A stretch of 64,000 nt of DNA from JAJXWB01 sp964634325 (GCA_964634325.1 CAZWJF010000002.1:253028-317027); one strand, 5' to 3'. Positions 53,568-62,871 are shown, numbered from the stretch's first letter. Notes: a model not told the origin generated them from the letters alone. Made by a program: numbers and translations.

Positions 53568-55883
53568 ATGAATCGTCTTCCGGAAAATCTGAAGTTCGGC
53601 GCACATCAATCGGTTTTGCGCGTCGAGGACCATCGCCTGCTCACCGGCGAGGGACGTTACATCGACGATCGGGCGGAAGAGGACGCGCTCTGGATGGTTC
53701 TGCTACGCTCGCCGCACGCCCATGCGCGGATCGCCTCATTCGACGCGTCGGCGGCCCAGGAAGCGGCCGGCGTCGTCGCCGTCTACGGCGGGGCGGATCT
53801 CGTCGCCGACGACATCGGCGCATTGCCGGCGCCGCCGCCGCTGTTCAAGCGGCCCGACGGCGGGGACATGTCGGTTCCGCCGCGCCGGCTGCTGGCGCAC
53901 GACGTCGTGCGCTTCGTCGGCGAACCCGTGGCTGCGATCGTCGCCGAGACGCGCGAAGCCGCCTACGATGCAGCGGAACTCGTCTCGGTGTCCTACGACG
54001 AGTTGCCGGCCGTGAGCGATGTGCGGCTCGCCGCGCTGCCCGGCGCGCCGCTCGTCTGGCCGTCGGCGCCCGACAATATCGTCGCCGCCCACAGCTATGG
54101 CGACGCCGCGACGGTCGACGCGATCTTCAAGGACGCCGCGCATCGCGTCTCGCTCGACATCATGAACCAGCGCCTCATCCCCTTCGCGCTCGAGCCGCGC
54201 GGCGCGCTGGCCGAAGTCGACGCGGCGACGCAGCGGTTGATCCTGCGCACGCAATCGCAGACGCCGACGACCACGCGCGACATTCTCGCCGACGCGGTGC
54301 TCAAGCGGCCGAAGGAGAGCATTCAGGTGCTGGTCGGCGACATCGGCGGCGGCTTCGGCCAGAAGACCAACCTCTATCCGGAGGAGGGGCTCGTCGCCTA
54401 CGCCGCGCTCAAGACGGGCCGCAAGGTCCGGTGGCGCGCCGACCGTCTCGAGGAGTTTCTCGGCGGAACGCATGGACGCGATCTGTCCACGCACGCCGAG
54501 CTCGCGCTCGACGGCGACGGGCGGGTTCTCGCGTTTCGTCAGAAATCGCTGGCGAATGCGGGCGCAACCCCGCTCGGCGTCGGCGTGCTGATTCCGCTCG
54601 TGCTCGGGCCGTTCGTGAGCGTCGGCGTGTATCATGTGCCTGCGATCCACTTCGACATTCGCGTGGCGCTGACCAATACGGCGCCGATCGGCGCCTATCG
54701 TGGCGCGGGACGACCGGAGGCGATCTACATCATCGAGCGGTTGATGGATGCGGCCGCGCGCAAGCTGAAGATGGACCCGCGCGACATCCGCAAGATCAAT
54801 GTCGTCCGGGCGGACAAGACGCCTTACAAGACGCCCGTCGGGCAGGTGTACGACAGCGGCGATTTCGCACGGATCGTCGACGACGCCTCTGCGGCCGCCG
54901 ACTGGGACGGATTCGCTGCGCGCAAGGCCGCGGCGGAAGCGCAGGGCAAGCTCTACGGCCGTGGTCTGGCGAGCTACATCGAATGGACGGGCGGCAACAC
55001 GTTGCAGGAGACCGCGAGCGTGCACGCGACCGCGGACGGCGAGATCATCGTGCATTCGGCGACGCAGGCGATGGGGCAGGGGCTCGAGACGAGCTATGCG
55101 CAGATGATCGCCGCTGCGCTCGACGTGCCGATCTCGACCGTGAAGATCGTTCAGGGCGACACCGACCTTGCCCAGGGCATGGGTTCTGTCGGTTCGCGTT
55201 CGTTGTTCATCGGCGGTTCGGCGGTGGCGGTCGGCGCCGCCGATCTTCTCGAGAAAGCGCGCGATCTGGCCGCCGATCATCTCGAAGCCGCAGCAGCCGA
55301 TCTCGAATATGCGAAAGGACGTTTCACTGTCGCAGGCACCGATCGTTCGGTCGGGCTCGTCGATCTTGCGCGCGGCGAGTTCGACAAGCGCCTGTCGGTT
55401 ACGTCCACCGCCAAGGTCGATGGTCCGAGCTGGCCGAACGGCGCGCATATCGCCGAAGTCTCGATCGATCCCGATACGGGCGAAATCACGATCGAGCGCT
55501 ATACGACGCTGGACGACGTCGGCGTCGCGATCAATCCGATGCTGGTGCAGGGCCAGGTCCACGGCGGCATTGCGCAGGGCGTCGGCCAGGCGCTGTTCGA
55601 GGGGGCAGTATACGACGAGGGCGGCCAACTGCTGACGTCGAGCCTGATGGACTACAAGGTCGCGCGTGCGGAGGACCTGCCGTCGTTCAAGACGTCGCTG
55701 TTCGACGGCGCGCCCTGCAAGACCAATCCGCTCGGCGCCAAGGGCTGCGGCGAATCCGGGACTGTCGCGGGCACGCCGACGCTGGTCAACGCGGTGATCG
55801 ACGCGCTGGCGTCGCGCGGCGTGACCGACATGGACATGCCGCTGACGCCCGAGAAGATTTGGCGGGCGTGCCGGCGCGGGTGA
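53568..55883 (+). CDS. Molybdenum hydroxylase large subunit (xanthine dehydrogenase/CoxL form II family)
   Basis: A 771-residue Mo-cofactor subunit: N-terminal domain (LTGEGRYIDD, LLRSPHAHARI), VGDIGGGFGQKTNLYPEE, the form II active-site motif GAYRGAGRPEA near residue 380, QAMGQGLETSYAQM, and the terminal catalytic Glu in AKGCGESGTVAGTPTLVNA near 727. It is not the CO-specific form (AYXCSFR). The usual FAD medium and 2Fe-2S small subunits are absent on both sides. ATG 53568 follows a GAGG. Substrate is unknown (aldehyde, heterocycle or similar). Confidence 0.9.
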   Translation: MNRLPENLKFGAHQSVLRVEDHRLLTGEGRYIDDRAEEDALWMVLLRSPHAHARIASFDASAAQEAAGVVAVYGGADLVADDIGALPAPPPLFKRPDGGDMSVPPRRLLAHDVVRFVGEPVAAIVAETREAAYDAAELVSVSYDELPAVSDVRLAALPGAPLVWPSAPDNIVAAHSYGDAATVDAIFKDAAHRVSLDIMNQRLIPFALEPRGALAEVDAATQRLILRTQSQTPTTTRDILADAVLKRPKESIQVLVGDIGGGFGQKTNLYPEEGLVAYAALKTGRKVRWRADRLEEFLGGTHGRDLSTHAELALDGDGRVLAFRQKSLANAGATPLGVGVLIPLVLGPFVSVGVYHVPAIHFDIRVALTNTAPIGAYRGAGRPEAIYIIERLMDAAARKLKMDPRDIRKINVVRADKTPYKTPVGQVYDSGDFARIVDDASAAADWDGFAARKAAAEAQGKLYGRGLASYIEWTGGNTLQETASVHATADGEIIVHSATQAMGQGLETSYAQMIAAALDVPISTVKIVQGDTDLAQGMGSVGSRSLFIGGSAVAVGAADLLEKARDLAADHLEAAAADLEYAKGRFTVAGTDRSVGLVDLARGEFDKRLSVTSTAKVDGPSWPNGAHIAEVSIDPDTGEITIERYTTLDDVGVAINPMLVQGQVHGGIAQGVGQALFEGAVYDEGGQLLTSSLMDYKVARAEDLPSFKTSLFDGAPCKTNPLGAKGCGESGTVAGTPTLVNAVIDALASRGVTDMDMPLTPEKIWRACRRG

Positions 55884-55895
55884 GCCCGGCGCGTC

Positions 55896-57098
55896 TCAGA
55901 CGTATCGCTTCAGCAGCGTTCGCCCGAGCTGGGACATGTGCACCTGGTCCGGCCCGTCGCCGATGCGGATGAAGCGCGCGTAGGTGTAAGCCTCGGCGAG
56001 GAAGGTGTCCTGCGAGACGCCCATGCCGCCGTGAATCTGGATGGCGCGGTCGATCACGCGCGCGGCCATCGAGGGCACGACGATCTTGGCGGCGGCGATG
56101 AGATCGCGCGCCGCCTTGTTGCCCTCGCGGTCCATCTTGTCGGCGGCCTTCAGCGTGAGAAGCCGCGCTTGCTCGATCTCGCAATAGGAATTGGCGATGT
56201 CCTCGCGCACGGAGCCCTGTTCGCCGAGCGGCTTGCCGAAGGCGATGCGTCGGTTGGCGCGCTGGCACATCAGTTCGAGCGCACGCTGCGCGCAACCAAT
56301 GAGCCGCATGCAATGGTGGATGCGGCCGGGGCCGAGGCGGCCTTGGGCGATCTCGAATCCGCGCCCCTCGCCGAGCAGCATGTTGGAAACAGGCACGCGC
56401 ACGTTCTCGTAAACGATTTCGGGATGGCCGACGGGCGCGTGGTCGTAGCCGTAGACCTTCATGTCGCGAATGATCTTCACGCCGGGCGTGTCCTTGGGCA
56501 CGAGGATCATCGACTGCTGCTTGTGCTTGTCGGGATTATCCGGGTCCGTCTTGCCCATGACGATGAGGATCTTGCAATCCTCGTTCATGGCGCCCGAGGT
56601 GAACCATTTGCGGCCGTTGACGACGTAGTGATCGCCCTCTCGCTTGATGGTGCACTGGATGTTGGTGGCGTCGGAGGAGGCGACTTCGGGTTCGGTCATC
56701 GAGAAGCCCGAGCGGATTTCGCCATTGAGCAGCGGCTCGAGCCATTGCTTCTTCTGTTCCGGCGAACCGTAGAGCGTCAGCACTTCCATATTGCCGGTGT
56801 CGGGCGCCGAGCAGTTGAAGACCTCGCTCGACCAGTCGACGCGGCCCATGAGTTCGGCGAGCGGCGCATATTCGAGATTTGTCAGACCTGCGCCGTGGTC
56901 GCCGGGCAGGAAGAGGTTCCACAAACCCTCGGCCTTCGCCTTTTTCTTCAACTCCTGCACGATCTGCGGCGTGCGATAGCGGGCGGCTCCTTGCGCCTGT
57001 TCGCCGTACAGATGTTCGTGGGGATACACATGCGCGGCCATGAAGGCGGCGACGCGGGCGTGCAACTCTTGCGCACGCGGACTGAGTTCGAAATCCAT
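55896..57098 (-). CDS. Acyl-CoA dehydrogenase, ACAD10/11-like
   Basis: A 400-residue flavoenzyme oxidising acyl-CoA to enoyl-CoA. Family signs: FSMTEPEVASSDATNIQCTI, KWFTSGAMNEDCKILIVMGK, QGRLGPGRIHHCMRLIG, and GGMGVSQDTFLAEAYTYAR. This subgroup corresponds to the C-terminal domain of animal ACAD10/11, whose kinase-domain homologue is encoded separately at 16766. A GntR-type operator lies 39 bp upstream of its start, and the GntR gene is directly upstream on the same strand. Confidence 0.92.
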   Translation of the reverse strand: MDFELSPRAQELHARVAAFMAAHVYPHEHLYGEQAQGAARYRTPQIVQELKKKAKAEGLWNLFLPGDHGAGLTNLEYAPLAELMGRVDWSSEVFNCSAPDTGNMEVLTLYGSPEQKKQWLEPLLNGEIRSGFSMTEPEVASSDATNIQCTIKREGDHYVVNGRKWFTSGAMNEDCKILIVMGKTDPDNPDKHKQQSMILVPKDTPGVKIIRDMKVYGYDHAPVGHPEIVYENVRVPVSNMLLGEGRGFEIAQGRLGPGRIHHCMRLIGCAQRALELMCQRANRRIAFGKPLGEQGSVREDIANSYCEIEQARLLTLKAADKMDREGNKAARDLIAAAKIVVPSMAARVIDRAIQIHGGMGVSQDTFLAEAYTYARFIRIGDGPDQVHMSQLGRTLLKRYV

Positions 57099-57136
57099 GG
57101 CGCAATTCTCCCGACGCCGCCTAAGCCGTCCGAGGA

Positions 57137-57147
57137 TTGTCCGACAA
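57137..57147. promoter_or_regulatory. FadR/FCD-type operator TTGTCCGACAA
   Basis: Eleven-base near-perfect palindrome fitting T-N-GT-N3-AC-N-A, the layout of FCD-GntR sites. It lies between the GntR gene and the acyl-CoA dehydrogenase gene it precedes. GTCCGACA is shared with 57872-57882 and, in inverse orientation, with boxes at 17839 and 19394. Confidence 0.6.
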
Positions 57148-57184
57148 AATTAGAATACAATCAAGCGGCGAATTCGGGGGGCGC

Positions 57185-57856
57185 TCAACCTCCGAAAGCA
57201 GCGTCGGGCAGCTTGTCGATCGCGTCGCCGAGGCGGCGGATGTGCGTCTTGGCGGCGCTCTCGGCCTTCCGCGCGGCGCCTTCGGCGATCGCGTCGTAGA
57301 TAGCGCGATAGTCCTCCATGCGCAGATCGTCGTTGACAGTCGTATAGGCGCGAAACTGCACGCGCAGCAGATCTACGTTCGTGCGCGGCATCAGGCGGGC
57401 GAGCTCATGGTTCGCGCCGATGGCGACCATGGTCTTGTAGAACGTGTTGCGGGCGCGCGCGAACCGCAGAAAGTCGCGCTGCACTTCGGGGTCGGCGAGC
57501 GTCGCATAGGCATCCGCGATCAGCTTGCGGTTATTGCCATCCTCGACCCGCTCGGCGGCGAGCCGCGCGGCGAACCCGTTGAGAACCTCCAGCAGCGCGG
57601 TCAGATCGCGCGCTTCGGAGCGGCTGAGCGAGCGAATCGTGGCGCTCCGATGCAGGTTCATCGTCACCAGGCCTTCGGCGGCGAGCCGACTCAGCGCCTC
57701 GCGAACGGAGCCGCGCCCCACTTCGAAGTCGCGGGTCAGGTCGGCTTCGACGAGCCGTTGGCCCGGGACATAACGCCCCCGATACAGCCCATCGACGATG
57801 CCGCGGTAGACGACGCCGGGCGATCCGTCAGTTTTGGCGGCGGTCTGTTTCAGCAT
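57185..57856 (-). CDS. GntR-family regulator with FCD domain
   Basis: A 223-residue regulator: N-terminal winged helix (QRLVEADLTRDFEVGRGSVR then EALSRLAAEGLV) and an all-helical FCD ligand domain with metal-type His/Asp positions (ALLEVLNGFAARLAAER). Located between an acyl-CoA dehydrogenase and a divergent-looking set of catabolic genes; boxes matching its family flank it on both sides. Likely senses an acyl-CoA or organic acid and represses the dehydrogenase. Confidence 0.9.
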   Translation of the reverse strand: MLKQTAAKTDGSPGVVYRGIVDGLYRGRYVPGQRLVEADLTRDFEVGRGSVREALSRLAAEGLVTMNLHRSATIRSLSRSEARDLTALLEVLNGFAARLAAERVEDGNNRKLIADAYATLADPEVQRDFLRFARARNTFYKTMVAIGANHELARLMPRTNVDLLRVQFRAYTTVNDDLRMEDYRAIYDAIAEGAARKAESAAKTHIRRLGDAIDKLPDAAFGG

Positions 57857-57871
57857 GGAATGTCACCAAGA

Positions 57872-57898
57872 TCGTCCGACACGCATTTCATACGGACG
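57872..57898 (-). promoter_or_regulatory. Second GTCCGACA box within an inverted repeat
   Basis: TCGTCCGACAC (57872-57882) repeats the core of the 57137 site, and CGTCCG (57873-57878) also pairs with CGGACG (57893-57898). It stands 16 bp before the GntR start, suggesting autoregulation. Confidence 0.5.
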
Positions 57899-57933
57899 GG
57901 TTCGAGCTTGTGTCAATTAGACGACAGGGTGAG

Positions 57934-58827
57934 TCAGGCGGCGGCCAGCCTGCGCGCGTCGAGGACCGCGCGCGCCCAGTCGACCGGGCGCTCCTGCGGC
58001 AAATTGTGGCCGGCGCCCTTGAAAATGCGATGCTCGTGCGGACCGACGAACTTGTGGGCGTGGTGCGCGGTTCCCGGGTTCACGCCGTCGGCGTCGCCGT
58101 CAATCGAAATCGTGGGGACGCCAATCGGCGGCTGTGCGGCCAGTCGCCGTTCGATGGCGGCGAAGGCAGGATCGCCCGGCGCGAGGCCGAAACGGTGCCG
58201 GTAGGAGTGGATCACGACGTCCACGAAATCTGGATTGTCGAACGCCGTCGCCGTCCGGGCGAAGGTCGGTTCGTCGAAATTCCATGTCGGCGACCACATT
58301 TTCCAAAGCAGCCGCGCGACGCCCGCCCGGTCGGCGGCGAGGCCTCGGCGCCCGCGCTCGCTATGAAAGTAATATTGATACCAGAGCGCTGCTTCCTCGG
58401 CCGGCGACGCGGGCTCCATCGCCCGCGCGATGTTCTGGATGTTGTAGGAATTGCCCGACACGAGCGCCTCGACCCGCTCGGGCCAGAGCGCGGCCGAGAT
58501 GCAGGCGGCGCGGCCGCCCCAATCGTAGCCGGCCAGAACAGCGCGCTCGACGCCCAGCACGTCCATCAGCGCCAGCAAATCGGCGGCGAGCGCGGCCTGC
58601 TCGCCCGAACGCGGCGTCGTCGAGGCGAGGAAGCGGGTCGGACCATAGCCGCGCAGCCAGGGGACGATCACACGCGCGCCGGCTTCGGCGAGCAAGGGCG
58701 CCGCGTCTGCGTAGGCGTGGGCGTCGTAGGGAAAGCCGTGACCGAGAATGCAGGGCCAACCGTCCGCCGGTCCGTACTCGAGGTACGCGATCGACAAGAC
58801 GCCGGCGTCGATCCGCCTTTCCTGCAT
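57934..58827 (-). CDS. Alpha/beta hydrolase, epoxide-hydrolase-like
   Basis: A 297-residue enzyme. The nucleophile elbow is LAGYDWGGRAA, with Asp in place of Ser, as in epoxide hydrolases and dehalogenases. The oxyanion strand reads ILGHGFPYDAHAY, and the His lies in IFKGAGHNLPQERP. It starts 9 bp after the enoyl-CoA hydratase gene stop, so the two are co-transcribed. Substrate unknown. Confidence 0.85.
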   Translation of the reverse strand: MQERRIDAGVLSIAYLEYGPADGWPCILGHGFPYDAHAYADAAPLLAEAGARVIVPWLRGYGPTRFLASTTPRSGEQAALAADLLALMDVLGVERAVLAGYDWGGRAACISAALWPERVEALVSGNSYNIQNIARAMEPASPAEEAALWYQYYFHSERGRRGLAADRAGVARLLWKMWSPTWNFDEPTFARTATAFDNPDFVDVVIHSYRHRFGLAPGDPAFAAIERRLAAQPPIGVPTISIDGDADGVNPGTAHHAHKFVGPHEHRIFKGAGHNLPQERPVDWARAVLDARRLAAA

Positions 58828-58836
58828 GGCCAGACC

Positions 58837-59619
58837 TCAGCGGCCGACGAAGACGGGCCGACGTTTCTCCATGAAGGCCCGCCGGCCCTCGGCGTAATCG
58901 GCGCTGTCGAAACAGGCTGAGACGCGCGCGGCGACCTTGGCCGGATCAGGCGCGTCGCGCGCGATCTGGTCGATCGCTTCTTTCGCCGCGCGGATCGTCA
59001 GCGGCGCATTGGCGGCGAGCGTCGCGCAGAGCGCGGTCGCTTCGGCCTCGAGATGTCCGACCGGCGTGACGCGATTGACGAGGCCGATCCGATGCGCCTC
59101 GGCGGCGTCGAACCGATTGCCGGTGTACAAGATCTCTTTCGCCTTGGCCGGGCCGACGAGCCAGACGAGGTCGCGGATCGAATGAGGCGGATAGGCGATC
59201 CCGAGCCGGGCGGCCGGAATGGCGAACAGAGAATTGTCGGCGGCGATCCGCATGTCGGCCTTCATGGCGATCGCGACGCCCCCGCCGAAGCAGAAGCCCT
59301 GAATCATGGCGATCATCGGCTTTTCGAAATCGGCAAGAGCGCGCCAGGCTCCGTCGGTCGCGGCGGCATAGTCGGCGGCGGCGGCGGCGTCGCCGCGATG
59401 CGCGTCGAACTCGGAAATGTCGGCGCCGGACACGAACGCAGTCTCGCCGGCTCCGCGCAGAATGACCGCGCGAATCGCCGGATCGGCGCTGTAACGCGCC
59501 AGCGCTTCGCTCAGCCCCCGCCACATGCCGAGCGACATGGCGTTCCGGCGCTTCTCGTTGTCGAAGACGATCCAGCCGATCGGCCCGTCCGCTATCGTCT
59601 CGATCTTGCCTGCGCTCAT
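58837..59619 (-). CDS. Enoyl-CoA hydratase/isomerase (crotonase)
   Basis: A 260-residue crotonase with the oxyanion segments ILRGAGETAFVSGADISEFD and IQGFCFGGGVAIAMKADMRI; the loop LFAIPAARLGIAYPPHSIRD follows. It precedes the epoxide-hydrolase-like gene in an operon. One of two crotonases in the window (the other at 47692). Confidence 0.9.
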   Translation of the reverse strand: MSAGKIETIADGPIGWIVFDNEKRRNAMSLGMWRGLSEALARYSADPAIRAVILRGAGETAFVSGADISEFDAHRGDAAAAADYAAATDGAWRALADFEKPMIAMIQGFCFGGGVAIAMKADMRIAADNSLFAIPAARLGIAYPPHSIRDLVWLVGPAKAKEILYTGNRFDAAEAHRIGLVNRVTPVGHLEAEATALCATLAANAPLTIRAAKEAIDQIARDAPDPAKVAARVSACFDSADYAEGRRAFMEKRRPVFVGR

Positions 59620-59785
59620 CCGCCCGTCCTTTGGTCTGCCGGCGCAACAGAAAGCATATGGGCCGGAAACTCAAGGCGCGCATCCCGCCAGCCGGTGATT
59701 GATGCAGCGCAAGGTTTGACGATACGAAGTAAGCCACCGATCATGGCGGCATCAACAAGCAGCCGTCCTCAGGAGACGACCGAAC

Positions 59786-60601
59786 ATGCGCAATCTGCTC
59801 GTGCATCTCGATTCCAGCGTCCAGACCCAGGCGCGCCTCGAACTGGCGGCCACAATGGCCAAGCGGATCGGATCGCGGCTTGTCGGCGTTTTTGGCCAGA
59901 TCGCCCGCACCACGTCCTCAGGCGTCGTGGCGGCGTGGCCGCCGGCTGAATACGTCGCCGCGCGCGACGCGGCGGAGGTCGCATTCAAGGCCGCGAGCGC
60001 CGGCGTCGTCGACAGCGATTTCATGGATCTCAACCGTGGAGATGAGGCTGACATCCTCTCGCAGGCGATCGATCTCGCCCGTCACTTCGACCTGGTCATC
60101 CTCGGGCAGCCGCTCGCGGACAAGAACCCCGCCCCGAGCGATCTCGTCGAGCGGATCGTGGTCGATTCCGGCCGTCCGGCGCTGGTCGTTCCCTATGCCG
60201 GCTCCTTCTCCGACGTCGGCAAGCGCCCGTTGTTCGCCTGGAACGATTCCCGCGAGGCGGCGCGCGCTTTCGCAGACGGCGTGCGGATCGTCCAGAAGGA
60301 CAGTCATGCGATCGTCGTCACGATTTCCAAGCCCGACGACTCGACGATCGCCTATCGCAAGGTGTCGCTCGAACTCGCGGTCGCCCATCTCAAGGCGCAT
60401 GGGGTGCAGGCGAGCGGCGAGCAGGCTGTGGCCGTCGACATCGGATTGATGGATTCGCTGCTCAATCAGGCGGCCGACCACTCCGCTGACATGCTCGTGC
60501 TGGGCGCGTTCGGCGGGCAGGGCTATCCGCGCTTCTCGCGCGGCTCCGGTTCGCGCTTCATGCTGAAGCACATGACCGTGCCGGTGCTGTTCTCGCACTG
60601 A
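59786..60601 (+). CDS. Universal stress protein, two-domain
   Basis: A 271-residue UspA-type protein. The first half starts with the family strand MRNLLVHLDSSVQTQARLEL. The second domain ends with the nucleotide-binding loop LVLGAFGGQGYPRFSRGSGS and VPVLFSH. Twin domain form is common in Alphaproteobacteria. No operon partner; a strong hairpin with a T-run follows at 60661. Confidence 0.87.
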   Translation: MRNLLVHLDSSVQTQARLELAATMAKRIGSRLVGVFGQIARTTSSGVVAAWPPAEYVAARDAAEVAFKAASAGVVDSDFMDLNRGDEADILSQAIDLARHFDLVILGQPLADKNPAPSDLVERIVVDSGRPALVVPYAGSFSDVGKRPLFAWNDSREAARAFADGVRIVQKDSHAIVVTISKPDDSTIAYRKVSLELAVAHLKAHGVQASGEQAVAVDIGLMDSLLNQAADHSADMLVLGAFGGQGYPRFSRGSGSRFMLKHMTVPVLFSH

Positions 60602-61018
60602 CCAAGGCCCAGCGAACGACGGCCCGGACGATGCGGCGGCGCGCGGACGCCTGAGGCTTGAGCGCGCCCCGGGCGCGCTTTTCGGCGCTGTGATCGAACG
60701 TCGAGGAGCGTCCCGCTGGGGCGGGGACGCTCCCCGATTCGCGGATTCGCTTCGGCGCGTTACGGATCTTCAAACCTGTGGCGACTTGATGGCGGCGCCT
60801 GCATATCCGGCGCCGGCTCGCCGAGATCATGGTTAATGCGCTCTTTCCGGCTGGATCGAAGTGAAACGGAAATCGTCCGGCGCGGCCTCGATCACCCCCT
60901 AAACCGAGGATTTTTCACGAATTTTTGGCGTTTATCGAACCTGCTCGTTTAGGTAAATTTTAAGCGGGCGTCCGTAGAGTGCGAGGTGAAGTGGTCAGTC
61001 GAGTGTGTGAGTTCAAAA
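60602..61018. other. 417-bp intergenic region before sciP
   Basis: No gene is supported here. It holds a terminator-like hairpin (60661-60682), a longer perfect inverted repeat without a T-run (60705-60714 with 60724-60733), one GTTAAT (60832-60837) and an AT-rich stretch from about 60910 to 60965 that probably contains the sciP promoter. No clear -35/-10 pair was found. Confidence 0.5.
60661..60682 (+). terminator. Intrinsic terminator after universal stress gene
   Basis: AGCGCGC, loop CCCGG, GCGCGCT, then TTT. It sits 60 bases past the stop of the universal stress gene. Confidence 0.65.
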
Positions 61019-61294
61019 ATGACCGATGCCTACCGCCCAAGGGTCAAATATGTGATCGGACCGGACGGCAGTCCGCTGACCGTCGCCGATTTGCCTCCAC
61101 CTTCGACCAAGCGTTGGGTCATCCGGCGCAAGGCGGAGGTCGTCGCGGCCGTGCGCGGCGGGCTGCTGTCGCTCGAAGACGCCTGCAGCCGCTATACCTT
61201 GACGGTCGACGAATTTCTGAGCTGGCAGATGTCGATCGATCAGCATGGGCTCGCAGGGCTGCGGACCACCAGAATTCAGCAATATCGCACCTGA
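61019..61294 (+). CDS. sciP: CtrA inhibitor SciP (DUF1153)
   Basis: A 91-residue helix-turn-helix protein that binds CtrA and blocks its activation of promoters in G1 cells in Caulobacter. The conserved start YRPRVKYVIGPDGSPLTVAD and the HTH core KRWVIRRKAEVVAAVRGGLL, then SLEDACSRYTLTVDEFLSWQ, are diagnostic. ATG 61019 is used. ctrA itself starts 2 kb downstream, with the fliJ-like gene between. Confidence 0.95.
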   Translation: MTDAYRPRVKYVIGPDGSPLTVADLPPPSTKRWVIRRKAEVVAAVRGGLLSLEDACSRYTLTVDEFLSWQMSIDQHGLAGLRTTRIQQYRT

Positions 61295-61319
61295 CCCGTC
61301 TCCGGGGGCGATAGAAAAG

Positions 61320-61347
61320 GCGCCGGTCGCGAGGCCGGCGCTTTTTT
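61320..61347. terminator. Bidirectional intrinsic terminator
   Basis: GCGCCGG (61320-61326) pairs with CCGGCGC (61335-61341) and is followed by six T; the other side carries four A. It serves sciP and the convergent flippase-like gene. Confidence 0.85.
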
Positions 61348-61350
61348 CGT

Positions 61351-62334
61351 TTAGCTGGTCGGCGGATCGGCCGGCTTTTCCTTGAGCGTCTCCATGAGCC
61401 GCTGGCGCTCGAAGACGAGTACGACAATCAGCGCGAAGGCCAGAGGTATCAGCAGATAAAACAGTCTGAACACCAATAGCGCCGCCAGTATCTTGCTTTT
61501 CGCGATCGCTGGCATCGCCTTGATGAAGACCAGTTCGAAAACGCCGAGCCCGCCCGGCGCATTCGACACCAGTCCGGCCGAGAACGACGCCAGGAAGACA
61601 GCCAAGACGACGAAGAACCCGGGGTTTCCTTCCGCCGGAAGCGCGAAATAGATGATGCCGGCTGCGCCCAGCAACTCCATGGGCGCCGCGATCAACTGGC
61701 GCAGCGTGATCTCCGGGCGCGGATATTCGATACGGAACTTGCCGATCTGGCGCGGCTTGAAACCGAAAATCGAGCCGATCGTGTAGATCACGACAATCGC
61801 CAGCATCCCCAGACCCAGAAGCCGGGACGTGTCCGCATTGGTCAGCGTCGCCGGCAGCAGGCCGCTGAGGCGGTGCAATTGATGCGGCTCGAAGGTCAGC
61901 ACGAGGCCGCCGAGCAACACCGTTCCGAGAAAAAAAGTGAAGGAGCACAGGGCCACGAGCACGGCGACCTGCGCGGCGTCGAGCCCCTTGCTCGAATAGG
62001 CGCGGTATCGAACCATCGCGCCGGAAAAGACGGACGCGCCGATGTTGTGGGACAATGCGTAGGTCGTGAAGGAGCAGACCGATACGAAGAACCAGGAAAT
62101 GTGCCGGACGCCGAGATGGAGCAGGGCGATACGGTCGTACCAGGCCAACGCCGCATAGGCCACGAAGGTCGAAAGCGCAGCCAGCGCATAGCGATGCGGC
62201 GGAATGGCGCGCAAAGCTTCGATAACGTCGCGGCGCACGGCTTCGCCGCGAAACTCTCGCGCAAGAAGCCAGAAGGCCACGAGCACCGCGACCATGCCGA
62301 GCACCGGCCAAAAGAAATCGAGCGCGCGCTTCAT
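61351..62334 (-). CDS. Lysylphosphatidylglycerol synthase TM / UPF0104-family membrane protein
   Basis: A 327-residue polytopic membrane protein (about eight helices) of the MprF N-terminal-like/YbhN group. Characteristic stretches are YALSHNIGASVFSGAMVRYR near the start of the core and GLVSNAPGGLGVFELVFIKA late in the protein, matching the aminoacyl-lipid flippase fold. There is no synthase domain here. Substrate lipid unknown; often called flippase-like domain protein. Confidence 0.85.
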   Translation of the reverse strand: MKRALDFFWPVLGMVAVLVAFWLLAREFRGEAVRRDVIEALRAIPPHRYALAALSTFVAYAALAWYDRIALLHLGVRHISWFFVSVCSFTTYALSHNIGASVFSGAMVRYRAYSSKGLDAAQVAVLVALCSFTFFLGTVLLGGLVLTFEPHQLHRLSGLLPATLTNADTSRLLGLGMLAIVVIYTIGSIFGFKPRQIGKFRIEYPRPEITLRQLIAAPMELLGAAGIIYFALPAEGNPGFFVVLAVFLASFSAGLVSNAPGGLGVFELVFIKAMPAIAKSKILAALLVFRLFYLLIPLAFALIVVLVFERQRLMETLKEKPADPPTS

Positions 62335-62412
62335 GCGGATCCTGCGCCCGAAGCGGCCGGGCGATGGCCGAACCCATGCACGACGCTGGAGTGGATCGCA
62401 AGCGTCGCGGAA

Positions 62413-62440
62413 ACAAAAACGCCGCCAAATCGGCGGCGTT
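62413..62440 (-). terminator. Intrinsic terminator after fliJ-like gene
   Basis: On the minus strand AACGCCGCC, loop GATTT, GGCGGCGTT, then TTTGTTT. It is 27 bp after the fliJ-like stop. Confidence 0.75.
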
Positions 62441-62466
62441 CTTTCAGGCTAGCTTGAGCTCGGCAA

Positions 62467-62871
62467 TCAGGCGCGGGCGGCGCGCATTCCGAGCATGCCG
62501 ATGTCGGCAGGGCGGAGGACGTCGGCCAGGCGATCGGTCGCTTTTTCCCGACCCTCGAGCGATTCCGCCTTGGCGACCTCCGCATTGGCCTCGTCGAGGC
62601 GCGCTTTGGCCTCGTCGAGCTGTCCGCGCAGCTCCTCGATCGAGCTGACCAGATTGTCCCGCCGGCTGCGCGCTGCGCGCGCATAGGTCGGATAGGCGAA
62701 ATGGGTGGGGTCGGAAATGCGGGCGCGCTGCTCTTCGGCCGCGATTTCACGGTCGAGGTCGCCCGCCATCCGATTGAATTCGGCGATCATCAATTCGAGC
62801 TGAGTCACGCGGCGACGTTTTTCGTCGGCCTGAAAACGCTTCAATCTCAACAAGGTGTCACGCGACTTCAT
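62467..62871 (-). CDS. fliJ: Flagellar export chaperone FliJ-like protein
   Basis: A 134-residue all-helical coiled coil (RDTLLRLKRFQADEKRRRVT then QLELMIAEFNRMAGDLDREI) with the length and profile of FliJ, the stalk of the flagellar export ATPase. No fliI is next to it, but Hyphomicrobiales commonly place fliJ beside ctrA. The start at 62871 is taken; ATG 62874 adds one Met. Recognition rests on coiled-coil pattern and context, so it is less certain. Confidence 0.7.
   Translation of the reverse strand: MKSRDTLLRLKRFQADEKRRRVTQLELMIAEFNRMAGDLDREIAAEEQRARISDPTHFAYPTYARAARSRRDNLVSSIEELRGQLDEAKARLDEANAEVAKAESLEGREKATDRLADVLRPADIGMLGMRAARA

Noticed and set aside
60705..60733. Strong hairpin GGAGCGTCCC/GGGACGCTCC considered as a terminator or small RNA
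   Set aside because: No T-run follows and no promoter was seen; kept only as a note in the intergenic entry.
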